Shown here piece by piece: positions 10,043 through 22,727 of a DNA stretch of 64,000 nucleotides. Below the pieces are notes generated by a model, which ran no database searches, was not told the origin of the DNA, and was given only the letters and a program-made list of their open reading frames with translations. Position 1 is the first letter of the stretch; each line of letters starts with the position of its first letter. Made by a program: the position numbers and the translations under genes. Source of the DNA: Chamaecyparis obtusa (lineage: Eukaryota > Streptophyta > Pinopsida > Cupressales > Cupressaceae); the NCBI GenBank assembly GCA_027943335.1, contig BSBK01007746.1, positions 64,501 through 128,500 on the forward strand, written 5' to 3'.

Positions 10043-12804
10043 TGTTAGGCCTTTTTTCTGTCATTGCAAAATCTCATGAAATTGGCCTCTCCCCTACATG
10101 TGTTTGTCAAATGTACTGCCTTGTGCTCTTTATTGTTGTCACCTTGCTTCAGTCCAAACTAAATCTCCTAATGTGTGAAACCCAGAAAGATTTTCAAATT
10201 CTAAGGTCTATGGGAAGCATCTTTAAATTCTGTCACAGTGTCGAAATCTGCAGTGTTTTCGAAAACCCATGTTGTTTTTGGCTTCCCTGTTACCTTTTGG
10301 TCTATCATTATTCTTGTATGTTTTTGATCTTTTGCCGATAACCCTCGTTGTTTTTGACCTTTGCCTTCCAGCTTGGTGCACTTGTCTTTTGGTGCCAGAA
10401 ACTTTGTGTGTTTTTGACTTTGTCTTAACTGCGCATGTCTGACTAGATGGTGGGTCTAGACTCTTCTTGATTGGCTATCGTATGGCCGCATGTCAAACTT
10501 TTCTAACATGCAATCATGCGACCACTTGCCACCTAGCCATGTGGGTCCCAGTTTCTGTTCAGCGGCTTGCGATCTACTTCGCCTTAGTGCGTGAGCGTGA
10601 TGTGTGGTGGGCTCGATATCAGAGGGGAGGGGAAGGCACGTGTTCCTATTGGTTGTCACCTGATTGCATGTCAAAGTTTTCTGACATGCGACCATGCGAC
10701 CGGCTCCTTCCTTGCTCATGGGGCCCGAAGGTGGTGATGTGGCATCTTCCTATTGGTCCGTGTGATGATGTGGTAGTATCTCAGTGAGGCTTATGTTAAT
10801 GATTTTAATCTATGGTTGGCATGCAATCACAAGGAATATTCTTTCCCCTTGCGATCATGCACCCACCGTCTGATTTGATGCCGAGGGTTCTGTTTGCAGT
10901 GGCCCCGAGTGATTCAGTGGAGAGGATGGTGTGGCAGATCTAGTGGCTGGCGCATGATCTCATGGGAGATGTCAGACCCCTTGCGATCATGCGCCTGCTG
11001 TTCGATTTTGAAGGCTCGCAGAGCGTGGGTCCTATGGTGACAAGTGGCACCATGTGTCATAGTTATGGAGTTAATGGTGGAGTGGATAAAGATCTAGCGG
11101 TGCCGATAAATTTCCTTCTTGTCGCTAGTTCGCAAGATGATTTGGTGGTTCGCTAGTTGGTCTGGTGACTTGGTGAATGAGTGGTCGTGGGGTCGCTAGA
11201 ATTTTTAGTAGAGGTAGGAAGTATTCCACAAATTGGCGAAAGCTCCTTTGTCACCAATTTTCCAGATGACTTAAGTGGAATTTTCAACACGTGTGGTCAT
11301 GTGTTCGCGAAGTCTAACTCGACTTAGGCCTTTCATTCTGCAACTGGGATTTTACCTTGTTGCTAGTTCACGGAATGTTGAACCGGGGTATCTGATGAGT
11401 TAGAGTTGCGAAGCCCAGGGAAGATGAGAAACCTACAGTCGGGACTTAATTGCCGATCTCCGATCGAATCAGGACTGCTGATGTGCTGCTGGCGCCAAGA
11501 CTTAGCCATTGGAGTTTGAATTTGAATCTTAGAGATGTTTCCAATGACTACAAAAGACTGAAATTGATGACAAAAGGGGGCCCAAGTTGGTGAAACTAAT
11601 CTTCTCCGCTGATCCAATGTGGTCCTGGTCGCCATGATCATTGCATAGGAATGCCTTGCCGTGAAGGAATAAATGAAATAGTACCCTGATGTGTGTTGTA
11701 GAGATCTTTTGGGCTGGATTTCTTAAGGTTCGATGGTAATTTGGTACTTGGACCAGTACAGGGCCAGTTAGCTGCTGAAATTAGACTATTTGAGCTTACA
11801 TGCTGTGGTTCAGTCCCTATCTTATCTGTGTTTACTCCTGGGGGGTTAGGTGGATTTGAATTTTTGAGTTGAAATGATCATTATGCTTGCATTGTAACCC
11901 TGGTATAAAGGGATTTTTTATGATCATTTTGAATGATTGGGAGTTAGATTTTAAAACTTTTCCAGTGGTGAGTCTTCTGCCCAATCAGGATTGTAACATT
12001 TTGGCATTTGGTATTTTGTTGATGGTAGAGAAAAATTTGTAGGTCTAAGCTGTAATTTGTAAGCTTGACTCCTCTGGTTTGATTGTTTATACTTAAGGAT
12101 TCCTCATACTTAATACAAATACATGACTCTTATCTCTCCTTTGTGTCAACTTAGATAGGTTCTGAACTTTCTAGTTCTCTGCATATTGTTTTATGTATAT
12201 GTATCCATTCTTAAGTTCTAATCCAGGATTAGATGAAATGATGCTTTAGATGGGACATAGATCTATCTAATTATCTATGTAAGGATATCTTATAAGTAGT
12301 AAAGGGGATTGTAGGTGTGTTTATGGCTTTGAATCTCAGCTATTGTCTGGTGTGTGTAGCATTCTTGTTCTAGGAGATCTTGCCCAATGGATGAGGCACT
12401 GGCCTAAATGATTATCTCATTATCAACAAATACTGATTGTTGTTGTTATGATCTCAAAAGCATAAACTAAGAACCATTCCTTACATTTTCAGTATTTGGT
12501 TGTATGTGGTTTTACCCATAGTAATGGAGAGTCAATGAGTGTGTGGTTAACACTTAGCACTTTCTTACTATCCTATTATCTATTATTCAAGCCTAGTTCT
12601 TGGTGTATGAAGCACATTTTATACTAGGTTAGGTGCACCTGCCTTGGTTTTGCAGAGCCAGAAGCAGAAGAGGGCAGTCTTGTCCCTATAGTTGGTCCAG
12701 TCACCCTAAGATCTCATAACATTTTAGAGTTAACCATTCCTAAAATCCATCTGAGGGTGTACTGGTAGCCTGTTAGAGCATAAGCATCATTTTGGACACC
12801 AACA
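10043..12804 (+). repeat. 5' LTR of Ty3-type element
   Basis: 2,762 bp, beginning TGTTAGGCC and ending GACACCAACA. By eye it is a few percent different from the 3' LTR, with most differences C/T or G/A. The ORF-like stretches within it recur in the other LTR and are not genes. It carries no TATA box that I would defend. Confidence 0.95.
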
Positions 12805-12807
12805 AGA

Positions 12808-12825
12808 TGGTGACTCTGCTGGGGA
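12808..12825 (+). promoter_or_regulatory. Primer-binding site (tRNA-Arg-like)
   Basis: TGGTGACTCTGCTGGGGA starts three bases after the LTR. It resembles the TGGCGACTC-type site assigned to tRNA-Arg in Ogre elements. The tRNA assignment is from memory. Confidence 0.7.
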
Positions 12826-13012
12826 ATGTTATTCATGCCTATCGAAACCAGTAGGTCATCATTGGAAAATAGGGTTATCCTTGTCCCTTGTCTCTCTAAC
12901 TTATTGGAGCATTTTCTGAAGTTAAGAAATTTCATTGTAATATTCCCAATACACTTGGGTGGTGACTTAAAAATTTTAGTAGCAGTACTGGTTAGTGATT
13001 TGTTTTGCAAAG

Positions 13013-15421
13013 ATGAGTTATAGAGGTTCTAGATCTCGGAGAAAGAAGCCTCTTGAAGATATAATGGAAGAAGGCATTCCAGGGACTTCTGGGCCTAGTC
13101 AGACAAGGGGAGGAAAGAAGAGAAGAGGTGTTTCTCACATTTGGAGAAATAAGAAAGATACCAGACAAGAAATCCAAGCCAGGCCTAGTCAGGAAGAAAA
13201 TAATTCAGAGTATGAAGAGGCTGTTGACTTGGGACTGAATCAGTATGAAGATGAAACTCAAGTGGGAGATGACAAGTCAGACACTACACTCCCTGAATCA
13301 TAAGAGATCTTTGAGGAGGTCTATGAACTAGAAATAAGAGTTCAAGAACAGCTTGCCATTAGGCAGCGGAGAGAAAAGGATAAAGAGGATAAAGTAAGAC
13401 AAGCCATGATAAGGGCTGATCAACTAAAGAGGTAGTTACTAGATTTGGAGGTAATTAATTCTATCCGAGAGCCTGAAAGACTAGATGAATAGCCTATTGT
13501 TCAAAAGATATGTGAAGAAACCAGACCAAGAGATAAAGGCAAACAAAAGCCTGTTGGGATTCAAATCAGTGAACAAGTTGTTGTGGATAGGACATCAGAT
13601 CCAGGACTGAAATTAGACTCGGACCTTGAGATAGCTAGAAGGAAGAAAGAGATATTGGACAAAGAACTAGAGAAAGCTGAGTTGGAGGCTTTTGCTGCAG
13701 AAATCAGAAAGAAGATAGATTTTCTCAGGCATGCTTCAGGACCTTCAAATGTTGCTGTTTCCTTTTTAGGACAAGGTGGAAATCAGGGTAACAATGCAGC
13801 TCAAGAAAATGGTGTGCCGGGTGCTGCTAGAGTTCTTGATGGTTCAAACACAAGGACGTCTACATCTCAAGGAATGGATCCACTGCAGGGAGCTCCTATT
13901 CATGAAAGGTACAAAAAACTTGTCTTCTTTGGTATTCCTAGCTATCCTAATATAATCCCTGATGAGATTAGAAAAAAGCTTCCTAAATTTACTGGAAATA
14001 ATGTCGTCACATGTGAAGAACATCTAAAAAATTTCATAGATGTAATAGATGATTATAATATAGAGCCTGATGATGTTATAATGAAGCTATTTGTACAATC
14101 CCTGATTGAGGATGCTAGGGATTGGTTTAGAGGGTTACCCCATGCTAGTATAGGGTCATGGAATGAATTCAAAAACTATTTCGAAGAACATTATGGTGAT
14201 AAGACTAATGAGGGTTTTATCCTAAATGAATTCAATAACATAAAGAAGAATCAGAATGAAGAGGTCCTTGAATTTAATATAAGATTCCAAAAGGCTATGC
14301 ATAGGCTCTTGCAGGTTATCAGACTAGATGACAGGGTATGTTTTGTGACATACTTGAATGCCTTTGATGCAAAGATGGGATATCTCTTGAGGGATAAGAA
14401 CCCTAGAAGTCTTGGTGAGGCTTACAAATTGTCTATCAACATAGAGAGCAATAGAAGAATATCAAGAAAAATAGGAAGAAGAGATGATTGCAGGCCTCAA
14501 ATGCAGAGTAAGAAAGAAATGGGAAGGTCTGCTGACTCTAAACCCAAAGAGGATAACAGTCTAAAAAAAATTTTAAAGGATTTGGAAAGTTTAAAGCTTG
14601 GAGAAAAGGGAAACAATAGAGCTGTGACTATGGAGAGGTCAACTCCAAACAACTTTAGCAGATAGCCAAGGATGCAGAATTATCCTTACAACACTCAGTG
14701 GAAAGATGGCAAGCCCATTTTTCCAACCAAGCAAGAAAGGCCTGATGGAAGGATCCCTGATCCTTTGCAGAGAAATTCAGTGAATTTAGCTGATGAGGTT
14801 CCATGGTGTGTCATTTGTCAATCTCCTCATAGTCCAGAGCATTGTGTCATTGCTTTGAATTTACCTGATAATCAAGAAGGTGAGGAGCAGTATGATAAGG
14901 AAGGATGTGGTATGACTTCTTCACATGTGTGGGATGAAGCTGACTCTACTGATGAAGAGGGAGAAGAGTTTGATGATGTTGGATGTGGTGCAGTGAGGGG
15001 AGAGGAGCAGGTTTCTTTAAGAAGACCATCAGATGAAGAAATTGCTCAAATCACTGCAGACATGGTCACTCAAGCTAGAAGCAATTACAATTTGAGAAAT
15101 AGGACAGTTGGAAATGCAGCTGGTAAACTGGGCAGTATGTTCATCAAGAGGATAGAAAATAGTGTACAACAACATGAAGAAAAGGGCAAGGGAGCTTATG
15201 TTGCTGACCAAGTGAAGATAAAAAAAAAAATTATGCCTGTTACAGCACCTAGGAACAAAGCAAAGACATTAGATGTTGTTGTTCCTGCCTTTCAGAAGGG
15301 AGAGGAATCCTCTCTCAAGGACAAATTTGATTTCACAAAAGATAAAGTTGTCACTATTTTTGATGAAGACATGAATAGCCAGAAGTATGTTCCAATAGAT
15401 ATGTCTAAATTGCTTTCATAG
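13013..15421 (+). pseudogene. Ty3-type gag region
   Basis: One continuous frame with in-frame stops near 13301 (TAA), 13435 and 13489 (TAG), 14663 (TAG) and 15419 (TAG), and no frameshift. The Met at 13013 is the likely start; an in-frame ATG at 12995 is also possible. A basic N-terminus is followed by a charged coiled coil (about 13310-13720). The retrotransposon gag core lies at about 13960-14460, recognisable from its W-x-F-x-x-x-F and DARDWF-type segments. A Cys/His cluster (CVICQSPHSPEHC) near 14805-14845 may be a knuckle. The protein would form the cytoplasmic virus-like particle. Confidence 0.8.
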
Positions 15422-15442
15422 ATCACTGTCAAGGTTCCACTT

Positions 15443-15960
15443 TTGGAAATGATGAGAATAGAAGAACACAAGTTCAAGGCCTTGAATTGGGTAAATGGTG
15501 TTTCTTCTGCAGGAATCCAAGAAATGAGTAGAAATGACAAACATGTGGTTTCCTTGGAAGACACACCCGACAGTAAGAGTGAAGAAATTATTTCTGAGAT
15601 CCCTCAAATCTTCTTGGATACAAATATTGTAAACAATGCATTAGGGACAGTTGATCCTTTCTTCTTGTCCCTTGTGATTGATGGTAAAATATTGAAGAAT
15701 TGCATGATTGATTCTGGAGCATCAAACACTGTCATCCCTGTAGAGATCATGAAATCATTAGGACTAAAGGTTGATACACCTCATGGGAGATGCCAACCTA
15801 TGGACTCAAGAGAAGTGCCAGTTATTGGTACCATTAAGGCTTTGCCTTATAAATTAGCTGCATTTCCTAATAAATAGTTGACTATGAGTGTTCTTGTAGT
15901 TGACATTCCTCCTCAATATGGAATGTTGTTATCTAGAAAGTGGAGTGCCTCTATGGGTGG
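15443..15960 (+). pseudogene. Ty3-type aspartic protease
   Basis: Same frame as gag. The active-site triad DSG is at 15710-15718, followed by AS and a hydrophobic stretch as in retropepsin-like proteases that cut the polyprotein. An in-frame TAG at 15875 interrupts the domain. The frame then runs on toward the extra RNase H. Confidence 0.8.
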
Positions 15961-16189
15961 AAGTATTCAATGTGACCTATCTTTTGCCACTTTTGACATT
16001 GAAGGAGAGAATGTGAAGGTGTCAAGGGAAGCTAGAACTCCACACATGATTGAGGAGAATGAAAAAGATAGCATGAATTGTTTTGTTGACACTGACATTG
16101 GCTCATTCCAAGTCCAGAGGAATGAGATGCAGGAGAAAGTCAGGCCTATCCTTTTGGCTGATGATGAGAGTAACATGGCAGAGGGTAAT

Positions 16190-16590
16190 GTCTTATGGAC
16201 ATTATATTTTGATGGAGCAAATTCTAAGGAAGGTGCTGGAGTAGGAGTGTTATTAATATCCCCAAGTGGTAAGGCTTTTAAGTTTTCTTTCACTCTCTTG
16301 TTTTCTTGCACAAACAATGTTGCAGAATATGAGGCCCTATTGATTGGTTTGAGACAAGCATCAAAACATGGGATCAAACATCTTAGGGTAATTGGTGATT
16401 CTGAGTTAGTAATATCTCAGATTAGATCAAAGTATGCATCTAAGAATCAAAGGTTGAAACAATATAGGAATGTTGTATGGGATGAAATTGAATGTTTCAG
16501 TGCTTTTGGGATTGATTTGGTGGATAGAAGCCAAAACAGGATGGCAGAATTACTAGCAAACATAGCCTTAAGGCAAAGGATGTTACCTTT
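16190..16590 (+). pseudogene. Extra RNase H between protease and RT
   Basis: The segment begins LYFDGAN and contains NNVAEYEALLIGL and VIGDSEL. These supply the Asp, Glu and Asp that bind metal in RNase H, which cuts the RNA strand of RNA/DNA hybrids. A second, ordinary RNase H lies after the reverse transcriptase, so this is the additional domain known from Tat-type plant elements. What stands out is its place, upstream of RT. A frameshift lies just after it, near 16585-16600. No stop falls within the domain itself. Confidence 0.75.
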
Positions 16591-16680
16591 GCGGGGATAT
16601 CCAAAATTGAGTGTAAGTCTAGGCCTTCTATCCCAGATAATGTTGAGAATTGGCAAGTATTTTCTGATGATTAGGATATA

Positions 16681-17934
16681 TTGAGGTTCTTGCAGTGTGA
16701 ATCTCACTTTGATGGTCAGGAGATGGATTTCAGTACATATGTTGACATCAGAAATGGAAAGGAGAATGTCCTAGGAAAGGAAGTTCTACAACTAAAGTCA
16801 AATAAGATCCCTAGGGGATTGGTTTCTCTTGAAAGGACATTTGATAATAAAGAGAGGGCTTGTGTAGCTAGACTTGCTGACAGGGTAAGTGATTTGGAGG
16901 AAGTAAATCTGGGGACAAGCCAAGAACCAAAGAACATTTACATGGGTAAATGTTTATCTCAAAGAACTAGAAGAAATCTGATTGATCTTCTCAAAAAATT
17001 TAGACATGTCTTTGCATGGTCTTATGAAGATTTGAAAGCCTATAGAGAAGATCTCTTTCAACATGAGATACCATTAAAGGAAGGAACTAAACCCTTTAGG
17101 CAGAAATTAAGGCCTGTGAACCCTACTTTGGCACCGAAAATGCAAGATGAACTTAAAAAGATGATGGATGCTAGTATTATAAAGCCTGTCCAGCATTCTA
17201 CTTGGGTGTCAAATTTGGTTCCAGTCAGAAAAAAGAATGGTGACATTAGGTTGTGTGTTGATTTTAGAAATCTGAATGTCAATTCTTTGAAAGACAACTA
17301 TGGTCTCCCTAATATGGAAAATATGCTGCAGAGAGTCACATGGTCAGAGTTAATGTCCATGATGGATGGTTTCTCTAGTTATAAACAGGTCATGGTCAAG
17401 GAGTTAGAACAATTCAAGACTACATTCACCACTCCTTGGGGAACATATGTTTATGTTAGGATGCCTTTTGGCCTGCCAAATGCAGGAGCAACTTTTCAGA
17501 GGGCTATGGATGTAGCTTTTACTAATTTCATAAATAAGTTTTTAGTGGTATACTAGGATGATCTTACAGCATATTCAGAGAAGGAGGATCAACATTGTGA
17601 GCATCTAGAAAAAATTTTCATCAGAGCTCTAGAGTATGGGATTTCTTTGAATCCAAAGAAGTGTTCTTTTGGTGTTATAGAAGGCAAGCTCTTAGGACAT
17701 ATTGTGTCTAAGGATGGAGTGAGAATTGATCCAGAAAGGGTTATGGCAATAGACAAGCTCTCACCACCAAGAAATGTTAAAGGAATACAGTCTTTCTTTG
17801 GGCAGGTAAATTTTCTAAGAAGATTTGTTACAAACTTTGCAGAAATTTGTATTCCCATCTCTGGAATGTTGAAGAAAAATGCAAAAGTGGAATGGAGTGA
17901 AGAAGCAGATGAATCTTTTAGAAGTATCAAATAG
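16681..17934 (+). pseudogene. Ty3-type reverse transcriptase
   Basis: In the second frame. Recognisable blocks are the RLCVDFRNLN segment (about 17250-17280), MPFGLPNAGATFQR (about 17462-17503) and the catalytic Y-x-DD at 17551-17562. The x of that motif is a TAG stop (17554-17556), so the catalytic block itself is interrupted. The thumb and connection continue through LNPKKCSFGV and a stop TAG at 17932. An in-frame TAG near 16672 precedes the domain. Length and motif order are normal for a Ty3 RT, so before decay this copy probably encoded an active enzyme. Confidence 0.9.
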
Positions 17935-18360
17935 GCCATTAAAGATGCCCCTATTTTGAGGACCCCTGATTATGGTAAGCCCATGCAGATTTTCTCTTTT
18001 GCTTCTTATCATATGGTTTCAGCAGTCTTATTACAAAAGAATTTAGATGGATATGAGCAACCTATATCATTTTTTAGTAAGTCTTTACATGCAGCATAAT
18101 TGAAATATGACATCACTAAAAAACAAGCTTATGCCTTAGTCAAAGCAGTCAAGGCTTTTAGGTGTTATCTTGTGGGAGCTAAGGTGGTTGCTTATGTCCC
18201 TAGTGCTGTTGTTAAAGACATATTGGTGCAACAAGAGGTATCAGGAAAAAGATGTAGATGGATCAACAGGATCCAAGAATTTAATATTGATATTCAGATT
18301 ACAAAATTGGTGAGAGGCCTAGGCCTTGCAAAGTTGATGGCACAAAGTAATCTGATTGCT
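17935..18360 (+). pseudogene. Ty3-type RNase H (second)
   Basis: Follows RT in the same frame. It starts about at 'ILRTPDYG' and includes the ISFFSKSL motif near 18065-18090, then a TAA at 18098 and the ALVKAVKAFR helix. The canonical catalytic residues are weak here, as expected if the upstream extra domain took over the activity (inference). Confidence 0.65.
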
Positions 18361-19680
18361 AATCATGTGAATATGCTAGAGGAGGAAGAGAGGCCATATA
18401 TTTGTGATATGGATTACTGTGATTGGTATAAAGATGTCATCAATTACTTGCACAAGTTGTTCCTCCCCCCTGACATGAATGAAAATAAGAGGAGGACTAT
18501 CAAGTTACAGTCAGAAAGGTATGCCATTATTCATGGTGAGTTGTGGTGGAGAAGCAATGAAAGAGTATTGCTAAAATGTGTGAACCATGAAAGATCTGAG
18601 ATTGTATTGGAAGAAATGCATCAAGGTGTGTGTGGAGGACACTATATGGAAAAGACCACAACCCACAAGATTTTTAGGTCTGGATTTTGGTGGCCTATAG
18701 TTTTTAAGGACACACATCAGTTTGTGAGGAAATGTGATGCATGCCAGAGGTTTGCAGGAAAGTTGAAATTTAGTGGAAATTTGCCACTCAGACCAGTCTC
18801 AGTTTAGGCCCCTTTCCAGCAGTGGGGTATTGATTTCATAGGTGAGATTCCAAACAAGTCTAGTGGTGGGCATTCCTACATATTACTGGCAACAGACTAT
18901 TTCACTAAATGGGTTGAAGCTATTCCCACTAGAAGGGCCACTAGTAAAGGTGTTATTGATTTCATGATGCAGAATATTCTCACTAGGTTTGGATGTCCAG
19001 AAACAATTGTGGTTGATAATGCAATGTGTTTTAGATCATAGGAATTTGGTGATTTTTGTCAGCAATATGGGATACACATTTCATTTTCTTCTCCATACCA
19101 TCCACAAGGGAATGGCCAGGAAGAATCCAGTAATAAAAGCCTTATCAAGATTCTGAAAAGGGTGTTGGACAGAAATAAGAAAGCATGGGACTCAAAGTTA
19201 TGGTGGGCATTGTGGGATGATAGAGTGACTATAAAGAAAGCCATAGGTTGTGCCCCATTTGAGCTGGTATATGGGATAAGTGCTAGATTACCTTAGAACA
19301 TTTTGTTGCAAATGTACAGGTTCATCCAGGCATATGATGAAGATTTAAATGATGAGATGAGGGTGAGAATGGATGAGCTAATCCAGTTAGAGGAAGTAAG
19401 GAGGGATGCACATGAGAAAAATGAAAATTTGCAGTGACAATGTAAAAATTTGTTTGATAAGAGAGCAACTCAGAGGAGTTTTGAAATTGATGATCTGGTC
19501 CTGATGTGGAATGCAAGGCTAGAGGATAAGGGATGGCATGGTAAGTTTGATCCTATTTGGTTGGGCCCTTATCTGATTGAGAGCAAGTGGGGAACAGATT
19601 CATATATTTTGAAAGATCTAACTGGTGGCACTTTGGAATTCCCTGTTCATGGACAATTCCTAAAGTTTTACTTCTCTTGA
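18361..19680 (+). pseudogene. Ty3-type integrase
   Basis: An HHCC zinc-binding region ends at CDACQRF (about 18735-18756). The DDE core has Asp at 18832-18834, Asp at 19015-19017 and Glu at 19123-19125, giving the expected D-x35-E spacing. In-frame stops are TAG at 18805, TAG at 19039, TAG near 19295 and a TGA near 19435. The C-terminal part (19450-19680) is open and ends in TGA, with the WxGPYLI segment of Ty3 integrases. It would insert the cDNA into the host chromosome. All catalytic residues remain readable. Confidence 0.9.
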
Positions 19681-19826
19681 AGTATCTTTTTCCATGAGTA
19701 GTAGTTAGAATTCTTCCCTAGGTCTCTTAGGGTTGTTTTTGGTTTGAAATTTTGTGGTCTTCTCTTCCAGTAGATTCTGTTTCCTCATTGTATCTGCAAG
19801 AGATACATGTCCCCAGAAAGAGCCAC

Positions 19827-22590
19827 TGTTAGGCCTTTTTTTTGTCATTGCAAAATCTCATGAAATTGGCCTCTCCCCTACATGTGTTTGTCAAATGTCC
19901 TGCCTTGTGCTCTTTATTGTTGTCGCCTTGCTTCAGTCCAAACTGCATCTCCTAATGTGTGAAACCCAGAAAGATTTTCAAATTCTAAGGTCTGCGGGAA
20001 GCATCTTTAAATTCTACCACAGTGTCGAAAACTTGCAGTGTTTTCAAAAACCCGTGTTGTTTACGGCTTCCCTGTTACCTTTTGGTCTATCATTATTCCT
20101 GTGTGTTTTTGATCTTTTGCCGATAACCCTCATTATTTTCGACCTTTGCCTTCCAGCTTGGTGCACTTGTCTTTTGGTGCCGAAAACTTTGTGTGTTTTC
20201 AACTTTGTTTTAACTGTGCATGTCTGACTAGATGGTGGGTCCAGACTCTTCCTGATTGGCTGTCGCATGGCCACATGTTAGACTTTTCTTACATGCGATC
20301 ATGTAACCACTTGCCACCTAGCCATGTGGGTCCTAGTTTTTGTTCAGCAGCTTGCGATCTACTTCACCTTAGTGCACGAGCGCGATGTGTGGTGGGCCCA
20401 ATATCAGAGGGGAGGTGAAGGTGCATGTTCCTTTTGGTTGTCACCTGATCGCATGTCAGAGTTTTCTGACATGCGACCATGTGACCGGCTCCTTCCTTGC
20501 GCATGGGGCCCGAAGGTGGTGATGTGGTGTCTTCTTGTTGGTCCGTGTGATGATGTGGCAGTATCTCAGTGGGGCTTATGTTAATGATTTTAATCTACGG
20601 TTGGTGTGTGATCATAAGGAATATTCTTTCCCCTTGCAATCATGCGCCCACCGTCCAATTTGATGCCGAGGGTTCTGTTTGCAGTGGGCCCGAGTGATTT
20701 AGCGGAGAGGATGGTGTGGTAGATCTAGTGGTTGGCGCATGATCTCATGGGAGATGTCAGACCCCTTGCGATCATGCACCTGTTGTTTGATTTTGAAGGC
20801 TCATAGAGCATGGGTCCTGTGGTGACAGGTGGCACCATGTGTCGTAGTTGCGGAGTTAATGGCAGAGTGGATAAAGATCTAGCGGTGCCGATAAATTTCC
20901 TTCTTGTCGCTGGTCCGCAAGATGATTTGGTGGTTCACTAGTTGGTCTGGTGACTTGGAAAATGAGTGGTCACGGGGTCGCTAGAATTTTTAGCAGGGGT
21001 AGGAAGTATTCCGTGAATTGGTGAAAGTTCCTTTGTCACCAATTCGCTAGATGACTTAAGTGGAATTTTCAACACGTGCAGTCGTGTGTTCGCGAAGTCT
21101 AACTAGAGTTAGGCCTTTCATTCTGCGACTAGGATTTTACCTTATCACCAGTTCACGGAATGTTGACCTAGGGTATCTGATGAGTTAGAGTTGCGAAGCC
21201 TGGGGAAGATGAGAAATCTACAGTTGAGACTTAATTGCTGATCTCCGATCAAATCAGGACCGTCGATGTGCTGCTCGTGCCAAGACTTAGCCGTTGGAGT
21301 TTGAATTTGAATCTCAAAGATGTTTCCAGTGACTACAAAGGACTGAAATTGATGACAAAAGGGGGCCTGAGTTGGTGAAACTGATCTTCTTCGCTGATCC
21401 AATGTGGTCCTGGTCGCCATGATCATTGCATAGGAATGCCTTGCCATGAAGGAATAAATGAAATAGTACCCTGATGTGTGTTGTAGAGATCTTTTGGGTT
21501 GGATTTCTTAAGGTTTGATGGTAATTTGGTACTTGGACCAGTACAGGGCTAGTTAGCTATTGAAATTAGACTGTTTGAGCTTACGTGTTGTGGTTCAGTC
21601 CTTGTCTTGTTTGTGTTTACTCCTGGGGGGGTTAGGTGGATTTGAACTTTTGAGTTGAAATGATCATTATGCTTTAATTGTAACCCTGGTATAAAGGGAT
21701 TTTTTATGATCATTTTGAATGATTGGGAGTTAGATTTTAAAACTTTTCCGGTGGTGAGTCTTCTGCCCAGTCAGGATTGTAACATTTTGGCATTTGGTAT
21801 TTTGTTGATGATAGAGAAAAATTTGTAGGTCTAAGCTGTAATTTGCAAGCTTGACTCCTCTGGTTTGATTGTTTATACTTAAGGATTCTTCATACTTAAT
21901 ACAAATACATGACTCTTATCTCTCCTTTGTGTCAACTTAGATAGGTTCTGAACTTTCTAGTTCTCTGCATATTGTTTTATGTATATGTATCCATTCTTAA
22001 GTTCTAATCCAGGATTAGATGAAATGATGCTTTAGATGGGACATATATCTATCTAATTGTCTATGTAAGGGTATCTTATAAGTAGTAAAGGGGATTGCAG
22101 GTGTGTTTATGGCTTTGAATCTTAGCTATTGTCTGGTGTGTGTAGCATTCTTGTTCTAGGAGATCTTGCCCAATGGATGAGGCACTGGCCTAAATGATTA
22201 TCTCATTATCAACAAATACTGATTGTTGTTGTTATGATCTCAAAAGCATAAATTAAGAACCATTCCTTAATTTTTCAGTATTTGGTTGTATGTGGTTTTA
22301 CCCATAGTAATGGAGAGTCAATGAGTGTGTGGTTAACACTTAGCACTTTCTTACTATCCTATTATCTGTTATTCAAGCCTAGTTCTTGGTGTATGAAGCA
22401 TATTTTATAGTAGGTTAGGTGCACCCGCCTTGGTTTTGCAGAGCCAGAAGCAGAAGAGGGCAGTCTTGTCCCTATATTTGGTCCAGCCACCCTAAGATCT
22501 CATAACATTTTAGAGTTAACCATTCCTAAAATCCATCTGAGGGTGTACTGGCAGCCTGTTAGAGCATAAGTGTCATTTTGGACACCAACA
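19827..22590 (+). repeat. 3' LTR of Ty3-type element
   Basis: 2,764 bp, TGTTAGGCC to GACACCAACA, homologous to 10043-12804 along its whole length. The sequence before it (AGAAAGAG) is only a weak polypurine tract. Confidence 0.95.
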
Positions 22591-22727
22591 CGTACCTTAT
22601 GGCATTACTAAAAGTATGCTATTTCACTTCCAACCAACAAATCGTTCCACTTTGCCTCCAATAGAAAATGCTCATGAATGGTGTCGTCAAAGTGCTCAAC
22701 ATCAACAAGGAACATTCACTAAAGATG
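22591..22727 (+). pseudogene. Receptor kinase copy A, rest of exon 3
   Basis: Begins with the right-hand target duplication CGTAC (22591-22595) and continues the malectin-like frame with a segment reading NRSTLPPIENAHEW. That is the usual end of the second malectin-like half in LRR-I receptor kinases. A donor GTATGT follows at 22728. No further exon of copy A is visible downstream. Confidence 0.85.

Larger units (their letters stand above)
10043..22590 (+). mobile_element. Complete Ty3-type retrotransposon with dual RNase H
   Basis: A 12,548-bp element with two LTRs of about 2.76 kb, both TG...CA, a primer site, a gag-pol frame and a 5-bp target duplication. It sits inside exon 3 of gene A; removing it and one duplication copy rejoins the malectin-like reading frame. 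Domains in order: gag, protease, extra RNase H, reverse transcriptase, RNase H, integrase. The two RNase H domains, tRNA-Arg-like primer site and large LTRs point to the Tat/Ogre side of plant Ty3 elements (family knowledge). The coding part is one frame from 13013 to about 16590 and a second frame from there to 19680, with about 14 nonsense codons. Confidence 0.95.

Noticed and set aside
10456..10787. Open stretches on both strands inside the Ty3 LTR
   Set aside because: They recur in the second LTR, have no motif, and lie in non-coding LTR sequence.
16716..17297. Minus-strand ORFs opposite reverse transcriptase
   Set aside because: Shadows of the plus-strand RT frame; no motif.
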